Shown here: piece after piece, positions 41,837 to 50,027 of the stretch
Numbering within the stretch: position 1 is the stretch's first letter
Layout: every line of letters begins with the position of its first letter
Source: Spirosoma fluviale
GTDB taxonomy: Bacteria > Bacteroidota > Bacteroidia > Cytophagales > Spirosomataceae
NCBI RefSeq assembly: GCF_900230225.1
Contig: NZ_OCNH01000001.1
Location: forward strand, 124,001 to 188,000
Direction: 5' to 3'
Length of the DNA: 64,000 nt
Program-made: the position numbers and the translations under genes
Notes under the pieces: model-generated
Databases searched by the model: none
Seen by the model: the letters and a program-made list of their open reading frames with translations, nothing else
What the model was told of the DNA's origin: nothing

Positions 41837-44683
41837 CTACCGCTTCACTACTTTTAGGGTGCTTTGCCGCTCGCCCTGCTGAATTTGCAGAAAATAGATT
41901 CCCATTGGCAGATGTTGCAGGTCGATTGCTTGACGAAGTCGGTCGCTGGTTTTGGGTGCGTTCCAGGACCGGACCGACCGGCCACCCGATTCGCGAAGGC
42001 TGAATTCGATGCTCCCCCGGTAACGGCTGTTTATCTCCAAAACCGTTTGTTCCGTTGCGGGATTTGGCGAAAGAAGTAGCTGGCTGTCGGGGTCCGGTTC
42101 AACCGCCGTTACAACCCCCGGCACCAGCGCGAAGGGAACAAGGCCCGCTTCGGGCGTCGGTAATTTGGTGGTCGAATACAGGTGAAACGCGCCCGGCTCC
42201 AGCGTAACCGATTGGCTGGCGTCGGCAATCTGCACCTCCTGCCCGGTGAAAAAATGAAACCATTTACCGCCCGATGGAAACCCGGCCGAAACAGTCTGCG
42301 CTTTCGTATCGAAATTGCCGATTAGGAAAACGGTGCCTGAGGTACTGCGCAAGGTTAACCGTTTTACTACGCCCGTAAAATCGGTCGTAAAATCCGTTGT
42401 GGCAAAGGCCGGAACCGTGGTTTTAAGGTTAATCAGGGCACTGTAAACTTTGTATAATTTCTGCCGGTCGACGTCCTGGTAATAAGTCCACCGGACGGGT
42501 TTAGCCGCCGTTCGGCAGTCGTCTTTTATGGTTGTGCCGTCGGAGCAGGTGTTGATAGACAGGTCGTATCCCAGTTCGCCAAACTGCCAGATCATTTTTG
42601 GCCCCGGCACCGACAGCAGAAACGCAGCTGTCAGTTTGGCCCGATCGAGCGCCGTTGGCAGGGACTTGATGCTGTACGAACCCGTTGCAGCCCCATTTTG
42701 GCGGGAATCAAAAACGAGCCGTTCTTCGTCGTGACTTTCGGCGTAACCGATCAGGTTTGGCTTCTGGAAGTTACGTTTCTGATACGATAAGCCCGAGAAA
42801 TCGACCTCAGCGGAGCGGGCAGCCCCCCGAAAATCGCCGTTATGATTTCCCCAAAGTAGCATACCATAATTTGCCAGTTCAGTTTCTTCGGAATCGTTGG
42901 CGAAGTGTTCGAGAATGACGTAGGCCGTTGGATCGACGGTACGGATCTGGTCGTAAATGCGTTTCCAGATCGCAATCCGGCTGGCATCGTAGTTTCCCCA
43001 GGCAGCTACATCATTGCCCGAGATTTTCTGCGTGAATCCTTTCGACAGATCAAATCGAAAACCGTCTATCTTATATTCCTGCAACCAGTATTTACAGACT
43101 CGATCCACGAAGGCTTTGGTGTCCGGGCTTTCGTGGTTGAAGTCGAAAAAGACGCTGTACGGGTGCGTGGCCTGTTGGTTGAAGTAGGGGCTATCTGCCG
43201 AGGGTCGGTCACCGGCCCAGTACATTTTTACATAGGGGAATTCGTAGTCTGCCTGGTTCAGCACCATGTCGAGCACCACGGCGATTCCCTGCTTGTGGGC
43301 CGCATCGATAAATTGCCGGAGGGCCGTTTTGGTCCCGTAGGCTTTGTCGAGGGCGAAATAGAACGTTGGGTTATAGCCCCAAGAATCATTACCCGAAAAC
43401 TCCGTAACGGGCATGAGCTCAATAGTATTAATGCCCAGTCGTTTCAGATAGGCCAGACTATCGGTAAGGGTTTGGTAGCTTCGATTCTGAACGAAATCAC
43501 GAACCAGCAACTCATAAACGACCATCGTATTAACGGCGGGCCGCTGGAAACCGGTTGTCTGAAACACGTAAGGCGTCTGGCCGGGCTGAAGGACCGAAAC
43601 CGTATTGCCCTGTGCTTTTTCGGGGAAGGCTTTCAGGTTCGCGTAGGTCGTTGCCGGAATAAATTTATCGTTGTCCCGGTCCAGAATCTTGTCGGCGTAG
43701 GGGTCGGCCACGCCAATGGTTCCATCGACCAGATACTGGAAGGCCGTTTCGCCGGTGGGCAGGTTAGGGAGTTCGAGCCAGTAGCGGGTACCGTCGGGCG
43801 TTCGGTTCATCAGGTAGGCCGGGTCTAGGGCCCAGTTGTTAAACTCGCCGAGCAGGTACACGAAACTTTTCTTCGGTGCGTATAACACCAGCGTTGCCTT
43901 GTTGGGGCCGGTGTAATTGATGCCATCCTGTAAACCCACTGGTAGCGCAGCCACGGTGGGCAAAGGCTTAACGGTAAAGTGAAATGTGTCGGCAAGGGCG
44001 GTGGTGCCGGTTGTTGCGCTCAGTGAAGTTGCCCGGACAATGACCGTTCGCAGCAAACCCGATTGCCTGCCGGTGTTCAGGCTGGTATTTAGTGAATCGG
44101 TGCCGGTAGAACTGGCCGTCGGTTGCCCATCCAGCGTGAGGCTAAACGTTGCTGACTGCGAGCTTTTATAGCGTACCGGCAAAGGCGCATCGGCGTCAAC
44201 ATAAAACTGTTTTTGATTCGGCGCTAAGCGCGTCAGGTTAAAACTCGCGTCGTAAATGGTGATGAACAAGTCTTCCGTCTGGGCTTTTCCGTCCCCACTT
44301 TTCAGCAACAGGCCAAGTTTTCGAATGGGTGTTCCGGTTGGCACACCGAAGTAGGTGCGCGGTACGAGCTTGATCTGCCATTTGTCCCCGCCCAAAGCGG
44401 TCATTTTACCCGGCGTAAAGGGTTTACTGAAATCAGTTTGCCCGGTGGGTTGAAACTCAAACGCGTTTCCGCTCGCCGTCGACCCGGCCCCCGACCATAA
44501 AAAAACGTCGTCCTGTTTGCCCAACAGCCCCTTTGCCCGACTATCGGTTGACTTCGTCAGGTCGAAAACAAGGGTGATCTCGGCGTCGGCCGTGGGGAAT
44601 GTTGGTTGGGTGTTGATGACCTGACCAAAGGCCGGTACCAGCAGAAAAATGAAAAGAAAAACCGTGTAGAAACGTGACCTCAT
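41837..44683 (-). CDS. Large secreted GH13 alpha-amylase with T9SS sorting domain
   Basis: The ATG at 44683 (MRSRFYTVFLFIFLLVPAFG) gives 948 residues and a clean signal peptide; the ATG at 44713 would add ten residues before it. Beta-rich N-terminal domains (about 20-270) precede a CBM48-like segment (KSFVYLLGEFNNW) and the GH13 barrel with VLDMVLNQAD, DGFRFDLSKGF (nucleophile Asp), VILEHFAND (acid/base Glu) and YAESHDEER. Residues from about 870 (LLLSPNPATEQTVLEI, ending STLKVVKR) form a type A sorting domain, so the enzyme should be secreted by T9SS and attached to the surface. It digests starch or related glucans. Confidence 0.92.
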   Translation of the reverse strand: MRSRFYTVFLFIFLLVPAFGQVINTQPTFPTADAEITLVFDLTKSTDSRAKGLLGKQDDVFLWSGAGSTASGNAFEFQPTGQTDFSKPFTPGKMTALGGDKWQIKLVPRTYFGVPTGTPIRKLGLLLKSGDGKAQTEDLFITIYDASFNLTRLAPNQKQFYVDADAPLPVRYKSSQSATFSLTLDGQPTASSTGTDSLNTSLNTGRQSGLLRTVIVRATSLSATTGTTALADTFHFTVKPLPTVAALPVGLQDGINYTGPNKATLVLYAPKKSFVYLLGEFNNWALDPAYLMNRTPDGTRYWLELPNLPTGETAFQYLVDGTIGVADPYADKILDRDNDKFIPATTYANLKAFPEKAQGNTVSVLQPGQTPYVFQTTGFQRPAVNTMVVYELLVRDFVQNRSYQTLTDSLAYLKRLGINTIELMPVTEFSGNDSWGYNPTFYFALDKAYGTKTALRQFIDAAHKQGIAVVLDMVLNQADYEFPYVKMYWAGDRPSADSPYFNQQATHPYSVFFDFNHESPDTKAFVDRVCKYWLQEYKIDGFRFDLSKGFTQKISGNDVAAWGNYDASRIAIWKRIYDQIRTVDPTAYVILEHFANDSEETELANYGMLLWGNHNGDFRGAARSAEVDFSGLSYQKRNFQKPNLIGYAESHDEERLVFDSRQNGAATGSYSIKSLPTALDRAKLTAAFLLSVPGPKMIWQFGELGYDLSINTCSDGTTIKDDCRTAAKPVRWTYYQDVDRQKLYKVYSALINLKTTVPAFATTDFTTDFTGVVKRLTLRSTSGTVFLIGNFDTKAQTVSAGFPSGGKWFHFFTGQEVQIADASQSVTLEPGAFHLYSTTKLPTPEAGLVPFALVPGVVTAVEPDPDSQLLLSPNPATEQTVLEINSRYRGSIEFSLRESGGRSVRSWNAPKTSDRLRQAIDLQHLPMGIYFLQIQQGERQSTLKVVKR

Positions 44684-44725
44684 ATCGTTGTTGATGAAAT
44701 AGGTCACAAACATACAGGTTTATTC

Positions 44726-45322
44726 CTATTTTATGTAGGCTTTCAGGGCCTGATAGACCCGGTGCGTTGGCAAGCCCATGACGGTATAGAACGAGCCTTC
44801 GAGCCGCTCGATACCCACCAGACCGATAAAGTCCTGCGCCCCATATGACCCGGCTTTGTCGAACGGTTTGCATTCCCGGATGTAGTAGGTAATCTCGTCG
44901 TCGGTTAGGGTTGCGAACTGAACGATGGTTTCATCCGTAAAGGAGTGTAACTCCGGTTGGCCACTGGCGGAGGGCGCCAGAATGGCGACACCCGTGCGCA
45001 CCCGATGCGTTTGGCCGGAGAGCAATTGGAGCATACGGCGGGCATCGGCTTCGTCCTGCGGTTTATTCATAATCTGGTTATCCAGAATGACAACCGTATC
45101 CGCACACAGGACAATGCGGTTTTGGGCTTCGGCATCGCTCAGAAATTGTTCGGCTTTCTGGCGGGCGAGGTATTCGGCTACCTCATCGACAGGCATCGTG
45201 TCGGAGAATAGCTCATCGGTGGGGCGCGTTTCGATGGTGAACAAAAAGCCCGCATCGGTCATAAGCTGTTTTCGGCGGGGCGAGCCAGAAGCCAGTAGCA
45301 AAGGATAACGTAAGGTTAACAC
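44726..45322 (-). CDS. maf: Maf-family nucleoside triphosphate pyrophosphatase
   Basis: A 198-residue protein of the Maf family, house-cleaning pyrophosphatases that hydrolyse modified or canonical nucleoside triphosphates. LLLASGSPRRKQLMTDAGF at the start is the phosphate-binding signature, followed by ADTVVILDNQIMNKP and GSYGAQDFIGLVGIERLEGS, the other two conserved blocks. The frame begins MLTLRYP and its start codon is not ATG (GTG by my reading); no ATG fits the family N-terminus better. It is divergent from the GNAT gene with a repeat-rich gap between them. Confidence 0.92.
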   Translation of the reverse strand: MLTLRYPLLLASGSPRRKQLMTDAGFLFTIETRPTDELFSDTMPVDEVAEYLARQKAEQFLSDAEAQNRIVLCADTVVILDNQIMNKPQDEADARRMLQLLSGQTHRVRTGVAILAPSASGQPELHSFTDETIVQFATLTDDEITYYIRECKPFDKAGSYGAQDFIGLVGIERLEGSFYTVMGLPTHRVYQALKAYIK

Positions 45323-45340
45323 AGAGGAAAAGATAGATGA

Positions 45341-45493
45341 TGTATGATATAGGATGTATGATGTATGATGTATACCGTTAGGTTGCTTTGGGCAATTCTG
45401 GAAGCTGGTCTGTTGGCATCGCTGGCAAATTTCGTTTTAAATTCGTAAATCATCACAGGATGATTTGGTTAGCATACATCCTATATCATACAT
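45341..45493. repeat. Inverted element with tandem-repeat arms between maf and the GNAT gene
   Basis: A perfect 21-base arm at 45341-45361 is complementary to 45473-45493. Around them the sequence is a run of ATGTATG-like units on the left (45338-45375) and their complements on the right (45472-45509). The 111-bp interior shows no gene and probably holds the divergent promoters. Confidence 0.7.
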
Positions 45494-45510
45494 ATTATAT
45501 CATACATCTT

Positions 45511-46032
45511 GTGACTATCCGATTTGCTACCCCGGCCGATGCGGCTATACTGACAGAATTATCGGCCGTAACAATGCGCGAAGCCTTCGGGCCACCGCAT
45601 AACCCAGCTGCCCTTGTCGACGAATATATTCAGTCGGCCATTACGCTTCCCATACTGGAAACTGAACTGGCCGATCCCCGCTCCACCTTCTTTTTAATGG
45701 TTTCGTCTGATCATGTGCCGATTGGTTTTGCAAAATTAAGGAGGCACGCGCCACCCAGACGGATGAAATTACGTACTGCTATAGAAGTTCAGCGTATTTA
45801 CCTGCTGGCTTCACAAATAGGGCAGGGGCAGGGCCGAATATTACTGAACCATTGCCTCAACTGGGCCAAAGAACAAGGGTTTCAGGCGGTATGGCTGGGC
45901 GTTTGGGAGCGGAACGGACGCGCGCAGGCTTTTTATAAAAAGATGGGTTTCGAGCGGTTCGGCTTTCATTATTTTCAATTCGGGTCAGAACGACAGCGGG
46001 ACTTTTGGCTTCAAAAGCAGTTAGTTGATTAG
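45511..46032 (+). CDS. GNAT-family N-acetyltransferase
   Basis: The acetyltransferase fold starts at VTIRFATPADAAILTEL, so the GTG at 45511 is chosen (173 residues); the frame is open further up to 45388, but that part runs through repeat DNA and encodes low-complexity Tyr/Ile-rich residues. The acetyl-CoA-binding motif is QIGQGQGRILLNHCLNWA near residues 98-115, and the C-terminal strand VWLGVWERNGRAQAFYKKMG is the typical RimI-like block. Substrate unknown. Divergent from maf. Confidence 0.88.
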   Translation: MTIRFATPADAAILTELSAVTMREAFGPPHNPAALVDEYIQSAITLPILETELADPRSTFFLMVSSDHVPIGFAKLRRHAPPRRMKLRTAIEVQRIYLLASQIGQGQGRILLNHCLNWAKEQGFQAVWLGVWERNGRAQAFYKKMGFERFGFHYFQFGSERQRDFWLQKQLVD

Positions 46033-46101
46033 TTAATCGTTAATGGTTATTGAGTTATTAGTTATTGACTATTAACTCAATAACCATTGACGATTAACTA
46101 A
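46029..46101. repeat. Long imperfect hairpin after the GNAT gene
   Basis: Arms at about 46029-46057 and 46073-46101 are complementary with a single G-T pair and a 15-nt loop. The sequence is built from GTTAATnGTTA-like and TTATTGAGTTATTAG units. It overlaps the stop codon of the GNAT gene (46030-46032). Confidence 0.65.
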
Positions 46102-46153
46102 TACCCATTAAACCATTTGTACCGGCAGTATTCTAACTGTCGTTTACACAGAA

Positions 46154-48205
46154 ATGAAAAAAGTTTATCCGGTATCGCCTTGCCTCAGTCTGCGCCGTTT
46201 TCTGGTGTGGTTGCTGGTCGTTGCCGGATGTTCAAGCACCCTACTCGCCCAGCCTGGCCTTCAACCACCGAAAGCGGAGCAGATTGCCCCGGTGCTGCCC
46301 GCTCCAACGATCTACCAGATCGATACCCTTCGAAACCAGGTAATTAAGCCCATGAGTGTGGATTCGCTGGCGCTTATCAACTCGCTGACCACCATCAAGG
46401 AAAATTCGCTGCCCGACAGTGTCCTGCAACAGCGGGATAGCGTGTTCTACAGCCGCCTGAAAACCAAAATGTACAAGCATCGGCTTACCCGGCAGTTTTA
46501 TGATGCTGTGTTTCAGGACGTATACAACAGCCGGGATCGAATAGGTGAAGTTAGTCAGCTCGAAGCTAATCCGTTCAAGGTCTTCGAGGGGAAAATCATT
46601 GGCGACATTTACATCCGGCGACTCGGCGTTTTTGGCCAGACCGTTTACGACACCCTGCGTAAACCTGCCAACTGGTTCGAGCGCACCGGCAACCGGTTGC
46701 ACTTCAACACTCGTGAGCACGTAATTCGTAATTCATACCTACTGTTTCGGCAAGGGGACGCCCTTGAACCCAATGTGCTGCGTGACAATGAGCGTCTGTT
46801 GCGCACTACGTCGATCTTTCACGATGCTCGGATTCTGGTATTGCCAAGGCCGGGCAGCAAGCAGTTTGTTGACGTCTACGTGATTACGCAGGACGTTTGG
46901 TCGCTCTTACCCAATGGTGGATTCGGGGGCTTTAACAACTTTAGTGTTGGGTTCGATCAGGCCAATTTTAGAGGATTGGGCCATCGTTTGTTTGCGCAGG
47001 TGGCTTATGCGGCCAACGACCCCCGGCAAAAACTGGAATACCAGGCCCGGTATACGGTTCCGTTTATTGGTAAAACCTTCATGACTGCCGAAGCTACCAT
47101 GTTGTACCTGCGCGATCTAAAACAGGCATCTATTCGGTTGTATCGACCTTTTTTGACGCCCGACATGAAGTACGCGGGGGCTATCGAATTGAATCATACC
47201 CAAATTAATAATCGACTTATCACCCGAAATGACAGTGTTTTACTGGTGCCGCTCAGTTATAATTATTCCGACATCTGGATTGGCCGCTCGTTCCGGCTAT
47301 TCTATAAACAGAACAATACCGACGAGAAGGGACGTTCCCGGCTGGTGATTGCAGTTCGTAACACCAGTTATACCTATAATATACGCCCCAACGTAACGGC
47401 CGACACGAACCAGATCTATCAGGATAGCCGCACAACCCTGTTCAGTGTAGGGTTCTCCCGCCGGAAGTACGTTCGCGATGTGCTGATTTATGGCTTTGGC
47501 CGCACCGAAGACGTACCCATTGGCGAGTCGATAGCCGCCATTGCCGGGTTCGATAACGCCGAACTGGGCCAACGGCTGTATGCTGGGTTCAATTTTTCGC
47601 AAGGTAAGTACGTTCGTCATCTGGGATACCTCTACGGGCTGATCAGCGTGGGCGGATACATTCGGAATAACCGAATTGAACAGGGCGTTTTCTCGCTGGA
47701 ATCTAACTATTTCAGTCAGCTCATGAAAACCAAATGGGGCAACATGCGTCATTTTTTCAACACACGGTTTACTACCGGCATCAATCGGTTCGACAATGAA
47801 TATGTTACCTTGAGCAGTAACGGAAGCGGCATTAATACCGATGGCATTGGTATTACCAGCGATGCGCTGATTGGTACGAAGCGCTGGTTCATCAACTACG
47901 AAAACGTGTTGTTTTCCAAACTCAATCTGGTTGGGTTTCGGGTGGCCTTTATCACATTCGCCAACCTGGGGCTGGCTAGTTTTCCCGATCGACCACTGTT
48001 GAGCGGTCCCCTGTATCAGGGCTATGGCATTGGCTTCCGGCTCCGAAATGAGAATCTGACCTTCAACAGTTTCCAGATTCGACTGGCGTATTATCCGAAT
48101 ATTCCGGGCAACACCATACCTTTCCGGCAGGCGTTTGAAGGCATATCGACGCTTCGTTTACGGGATTTCGATCTATCCGCTCCACAAATTATTCCTTATA
48201 GGTAA
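46154..48205 (+). CDS. Outer-membrane BamA/Omp85-like protein
   Basis: A 683-residue protein with a signal peptide (about 15-33, ending TLLAQ). Residues about 145-260 contain a POTRA-like domain with EGKIIGDIYIRRLGVFG and LRDNERLLRTTSIFHDARI, the standard fold of Omp85 proteins; the rest is a beta-barrel with alternating aromatic strands, ending with LRDFDLSAPQIIPYR. It probably helps insert proteins in the outer membrane or acts as a dedicated exporter. It is shorter than BamA (one clear POTRA unit), so a secondary role is likely. A MarR gene follows after 54 bases. Confidence 0.85.
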   Translation: MKKVYPVSPCLSLRRFLVWLLVVAGCSSTLLAQPGLQPPKAEQIAPVLPAPTIYQIDTLRNQVIKPMSVDSLALINSLTTIKENSLPDSVLQQRDSVFYSRLKTKMYKHRLTRQFYDAVFQDVYNSRDRIGEVSQLEANPFKVFEGKIIGDIYIRRLGVFGQTVYDTLRKPANWFERTGNRLHFNTREHVIRNSYLLFRQGDALEPNVLRDNERLLRTTSIFHDARILVLPRPGSKQFVDVYVITQDVWSLLPNGGFGGFNNFSVGFDQANFRGLGHRLFAQVAYAANDPRQKLEYQARYTVPFIGKTFMTAEATMLYLRDLKQASIRLYRPFLTPDMKYAGAIELNHTQINNRLITRNDSVLLVPLSYNYSDIWIGRSFRLFYKQNNTDEKGRSRLVIAVRNTSYTYNIRPNVTADTNQIYQDSRTTLFSVGFSRRKYVRDVLIYGFGRTEDVPIGESIAAIAGFDNAELGQRLYAGFNFSQGKYVRHLGYLYGLISVGGYIRNNRIEQGVFSLESNYFSQLMKTKWGNMRHFFNTRFTTGINRFDNEYVTLSSNGSGINTDGIGITSDALIGTKRWFINYENVLFSKLNLVGFRVAFITFANLGLASFPDRPLLSGPLYQGYGIGFRLRNENLTFNSFQIRLAYYPNIPGNTIPFRQAFEGISTLRLRDFDLSAPQIIPYR

Positions 48206-48247
48206 AAATATCTGTATTAAATGTAGGAACATTAAATACAATTGCAT

Positions 48248-48255
48248 TATCTTTG
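48248..48255 (+). promoter_or_regulatory. Candidate -7 promoter box (TATCTTTG) abutting the MarR start
   Basis: Exact match to TAnnTTTG, with only four bases between the box and the ATG at 48260. If used, the transcript would start at or next to the start codon, giving a leaderless mRNA. No clear -33 element is present. Confidence 0.5.
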
Positions 48256-48259
48256 TGGC

Positions 48260-48715
48260 ATGTCTATAGAAACTGACATCAAGCAAAGCACACCCTTCCG
48301 ATCACCGTACCAGCGAGTGATCGTGAACTTGATGTACACCAGCAACTGGATAGCGGGTAACCAGACACAATTGTTGAAGCCGTTCAAACTCACATTGCAG
48401 CAATACAATGTGTTAAGAATTTTGCGTGGTCAGCATCCAAGCCCAATCAAAGTGTCGGACATTACCGAGCGAATGCTCGATAAAATGTCGAATGCATCGC
48501 GGTTAGTGGACAAACTGGTTGCCAAGAAGCTGGTGCTACGTACCGAATGCCCCAGCGACCGCCGGGCTGTTGATGTGATTATCACCGAGAAAGGCCTGGC
48601 GCTGCTCAAACAACTGGATACGCATCAGGATACGTTAAACAAGTCGTTTGAGGGTAAACTAACGGCAGAGGAGGCTGAAGCATTAAGCCACCTGCTCGAC
48701 AGACTTCGCGCCTGA
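48260..48715 (+). CDS. MarR-family transcriptional regulator
   Basis: The ATG at 48260 (MSIETDIKQSTPFRSPYQRV) gives 151 residues; the longer frame begins with TTG. A winged helix-turn-helix is visible (LTLQQYNVLRILRGQHPS, VSDITERMLDKMSNASRLVD, then the wing KLVLRTECPSDRRAVDVII), followed by the dimerisation helix. The YceI-like gene starts 60 bases after its stop in the same direction, a common pairing in Bacteroidota, so the regulator probably controls itself and that gene. The ligand is unknown. Confidence 0.93.
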   Translation: MSIETDIKQSTPFRSPYQRVIVNLMYTSNWIAGNQTQLLKPFKLTLQQYNVLRILRGQHPSPIKVSDITERMLDKMSNASRLVDKLVAKKLVLRTECPSDRRAVDVIITEKGLALLKQLDTHQDTLNKSFEGKLTAEEAEALSHLLDRLRA

Positions 48716-48775
48716 AGCCATCAAGAATTTCATTATTAAACTATCATTTACTAACCATTTATCTAATACAAACCA

Positions 48776-49345
48776 ATGAAAAAAGCAACGATGATCGCTG
48801 CCCTGTTGTTCTCTACAGTAGGCGCTTTCGCTCAAAACTGGACGCTCGACAAGTCGCACTCTAACTTAGGGTTCACGGTAACGCACATGATGCTATCTGA
48901 AGTGGATGGTAAATTCCAGAACTTCGATGTGAAGATGACGTCGTCGAAACCTGATTTCACCGATGCTCAAATCGACCTGACCGCCGACGTGAGCAGCATC
49001 AACACGAACCAGGAGAAGCGTGACGGCCACCTGAAGAGCGCTGATTTTTTCGATGCCGCCAAATATCCAACTCTGGCCTTCAAAAGTAAGTCGATCAGCA
49101 AGGTGTCTGGTAACAAATACAAACTGATGGGCGATCTGACGATGCACGGTGTAACGAAGCCTGTAACGCTCGATGCCGTTATCACCGGTCCTGTTACGAA
49201 CCCACAGAACAAGAAAACGCTGGCTGGTTTCAAAGTAACCGGTGAAGTGAAGCGCGCCGATTTTACCTTAGGTACGATTCCTGCCGCTGTTGTTAGTGAT
49301 GAAATCGCTATCCGTGCCACTGGTGAGCTTGTAAAAGCCAACTAA
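48776..49345 (+). CDS. YceI-family periplasmic lipid-binding protein
   Basis: A 189-residue protein with signal peptide (about 1-20, ending GAFAQ). The lipocalin-like YceI barrel shows NWTLDKSHSNLGFTVTHM, GKFQNFDVKMTSSKPDF, the conserved KSADFFDAAKYPTLAFKS block and a C-terminal strand with SDEIAIRATGELV. Members bind isoprenoid-type lipids in the periplasm and are often induced by stress (family knowledge). It is preceded by the MarR gene and followed by a terminator. Confidence 0.94.
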   Translation: MKKATMIAALLFSTVGAFAQNWTLDKSHSNLGFTVTHMMLSEVDGKFQNFDVKMTSSKPDFTDAQIDLTADVSSINTNQEKRDGHLKSADFFDAAKYPTLAFKSKSISKVSGNKYKLMGDLTMHGVTKPVTLDAVITGPVTNPQNKKTLAGFKVTGEVKRADFTLGTIPAAVVSDEIAIRATGELVKAN

Positions 49346-49365
49346 GGTATCATTACTCCCATACG

Positions 49366-49400
49366 AATCCCTGCTACCCAACGGTGGCAGGGATTTTTTG
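49366..49400 (+). terminator. Intrinsic terminator of the YceI gene
   Basis: 13-bp stem (49366-49378 with 49383-49395, one G-T pair) followed by a T-run at 49394-49399. It lies 20 bases after the stop. Confidence 0.85.
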
Positions 49401-49441
49401 TTCAGTAGCTTGGCTGGCGTTCCAGTCAAGCTATTGAACAA
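49398..49441. terminator. Hairpin overlapping the stop codon of the HsdR-N gene
   Basis: 20-base arms (49398-49417 and 49422-49441) pair apart from two G-T pairs. The right arm contains the last codons and stop of the minus-strand gene, and the left arm starts at the T-run of the YceI terminator. Confidence 0.55.
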
Positions 49442-49877
49442 ACGCTGGGAAGTCATCCAGAAATCGTACGTTAGCAGTCTCATGATCGATGCCGCAGCAG
49501 TAGTGAGTAAGTCCATTGGAGATAACCACAAAGGGGGCCTTGTGAACATGGTTATACCGGGCAATCTGATCAAATACCGATTGGGTAAGCGGAATATGAG
49601 GGGCTTTGCATTCGACAACCAGAAAAGGCTGGCCCTGCCGGTCAAAAACCACAACGTCCGTACGTTTTTGGGTCTGATTCAACACCAGGCCGCCCTCCGT
49701 ACGAATGAGCGCTTTGGGATAACCGTAATGCGTTAAGAGTAAATTGACAATATGCTGCCGCACCCACTCTTCTGGCGACAGCCGGACGTACTTCCGGCGT
49801 AATGAATCGAAAATGTAGGGTTTCCCTTCGACTTGCTTAATTTTGCAATCGAAAACAGGAAGGTTCAGCGCAACCAT
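49431..49877 (-). CDS. Orphan type I restriction R-subunit N-terminal-like protein (HsdR_N nuclease domain)
   Basis: A 148-residue protein that matches only the N-terminal nuclease domain of type I restriction R subunits (HSDR_N_2). The PD-(D/E)XK core is visible: RTEGGLVLNQTQKRTDVVVFDR carries the Asp, and PFLVVECKAP carries the Glu-Lys pair, followed by QIARYNHV. It lacks the helicase and other domains, and no HsdM or HsdS gene is near. Stand-alone proteins of this kind are common in Bacteroidota and may have a repair or unknown role. Whether it cleaves DNA is unknown. Confidence 0.85.
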   Translation of the reverse strand: MVALNLPVFDCKIKQVEGKPYIFDSLRRKYVRLSPEEWVRQHIVNLLLTHYGYPKALIRTEGGLVLNQTQKRTDVVVFDRQGQPFLVVECKAPHIPLTQSVFDQIARYNHVHKAPFVVISNGLTHYCCGIDHETANVRFLDDFPAFVQ

Positions 49878-49892
49878 ACCACGAAGATAAGT

Positions 49893-50018
49893 AATTAGGA
49901 GTTAGGAGTTAGGAGTTAGGAGTTAGTAGTGAGGAGGGCTGACGCATCCCTTCTTGCTGACGCTGGTCTGATCATTCTTCCTCACTACTAACTCCTCGCT
50001 CCTAAGTACTAACTCCTC
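49893..50018. repeat. Inverted element with TTAGGAG-repeat arms, copy 1
   Basis: The left side (about 49893-49936) consists of tandem AGGAGTT units; the right side (about 49978-50018) is built of their complements. A GGAGGGCTGACGCAT block (49933-49947) is shared with the second copy downstream of the AMP nucleosidase gene. The right arm ends ten bases before the AMP nucleosidase ATG. Confidence 0.75.
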
Positions 50019-50027
50019 CCAAAAAAC

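Noticed and set aside
42905..43828. 307-residue open frame on + opposite the GH13 amylase
   Set aside because: It lies fully antisense to a gene with clear catalytic motifs and has no recognisable domain.
45388..45510. Upstream part of the GNAT frame as coding
   Set aside because: It runs through repeat DNA and encodes low-complexity residues before a clear domain start.
49893..49932. Tandem AGGAGTT run as a CRISPR-like array
   Set aside because: Seven-base units without spacers and with complementary arms; no cas genes.
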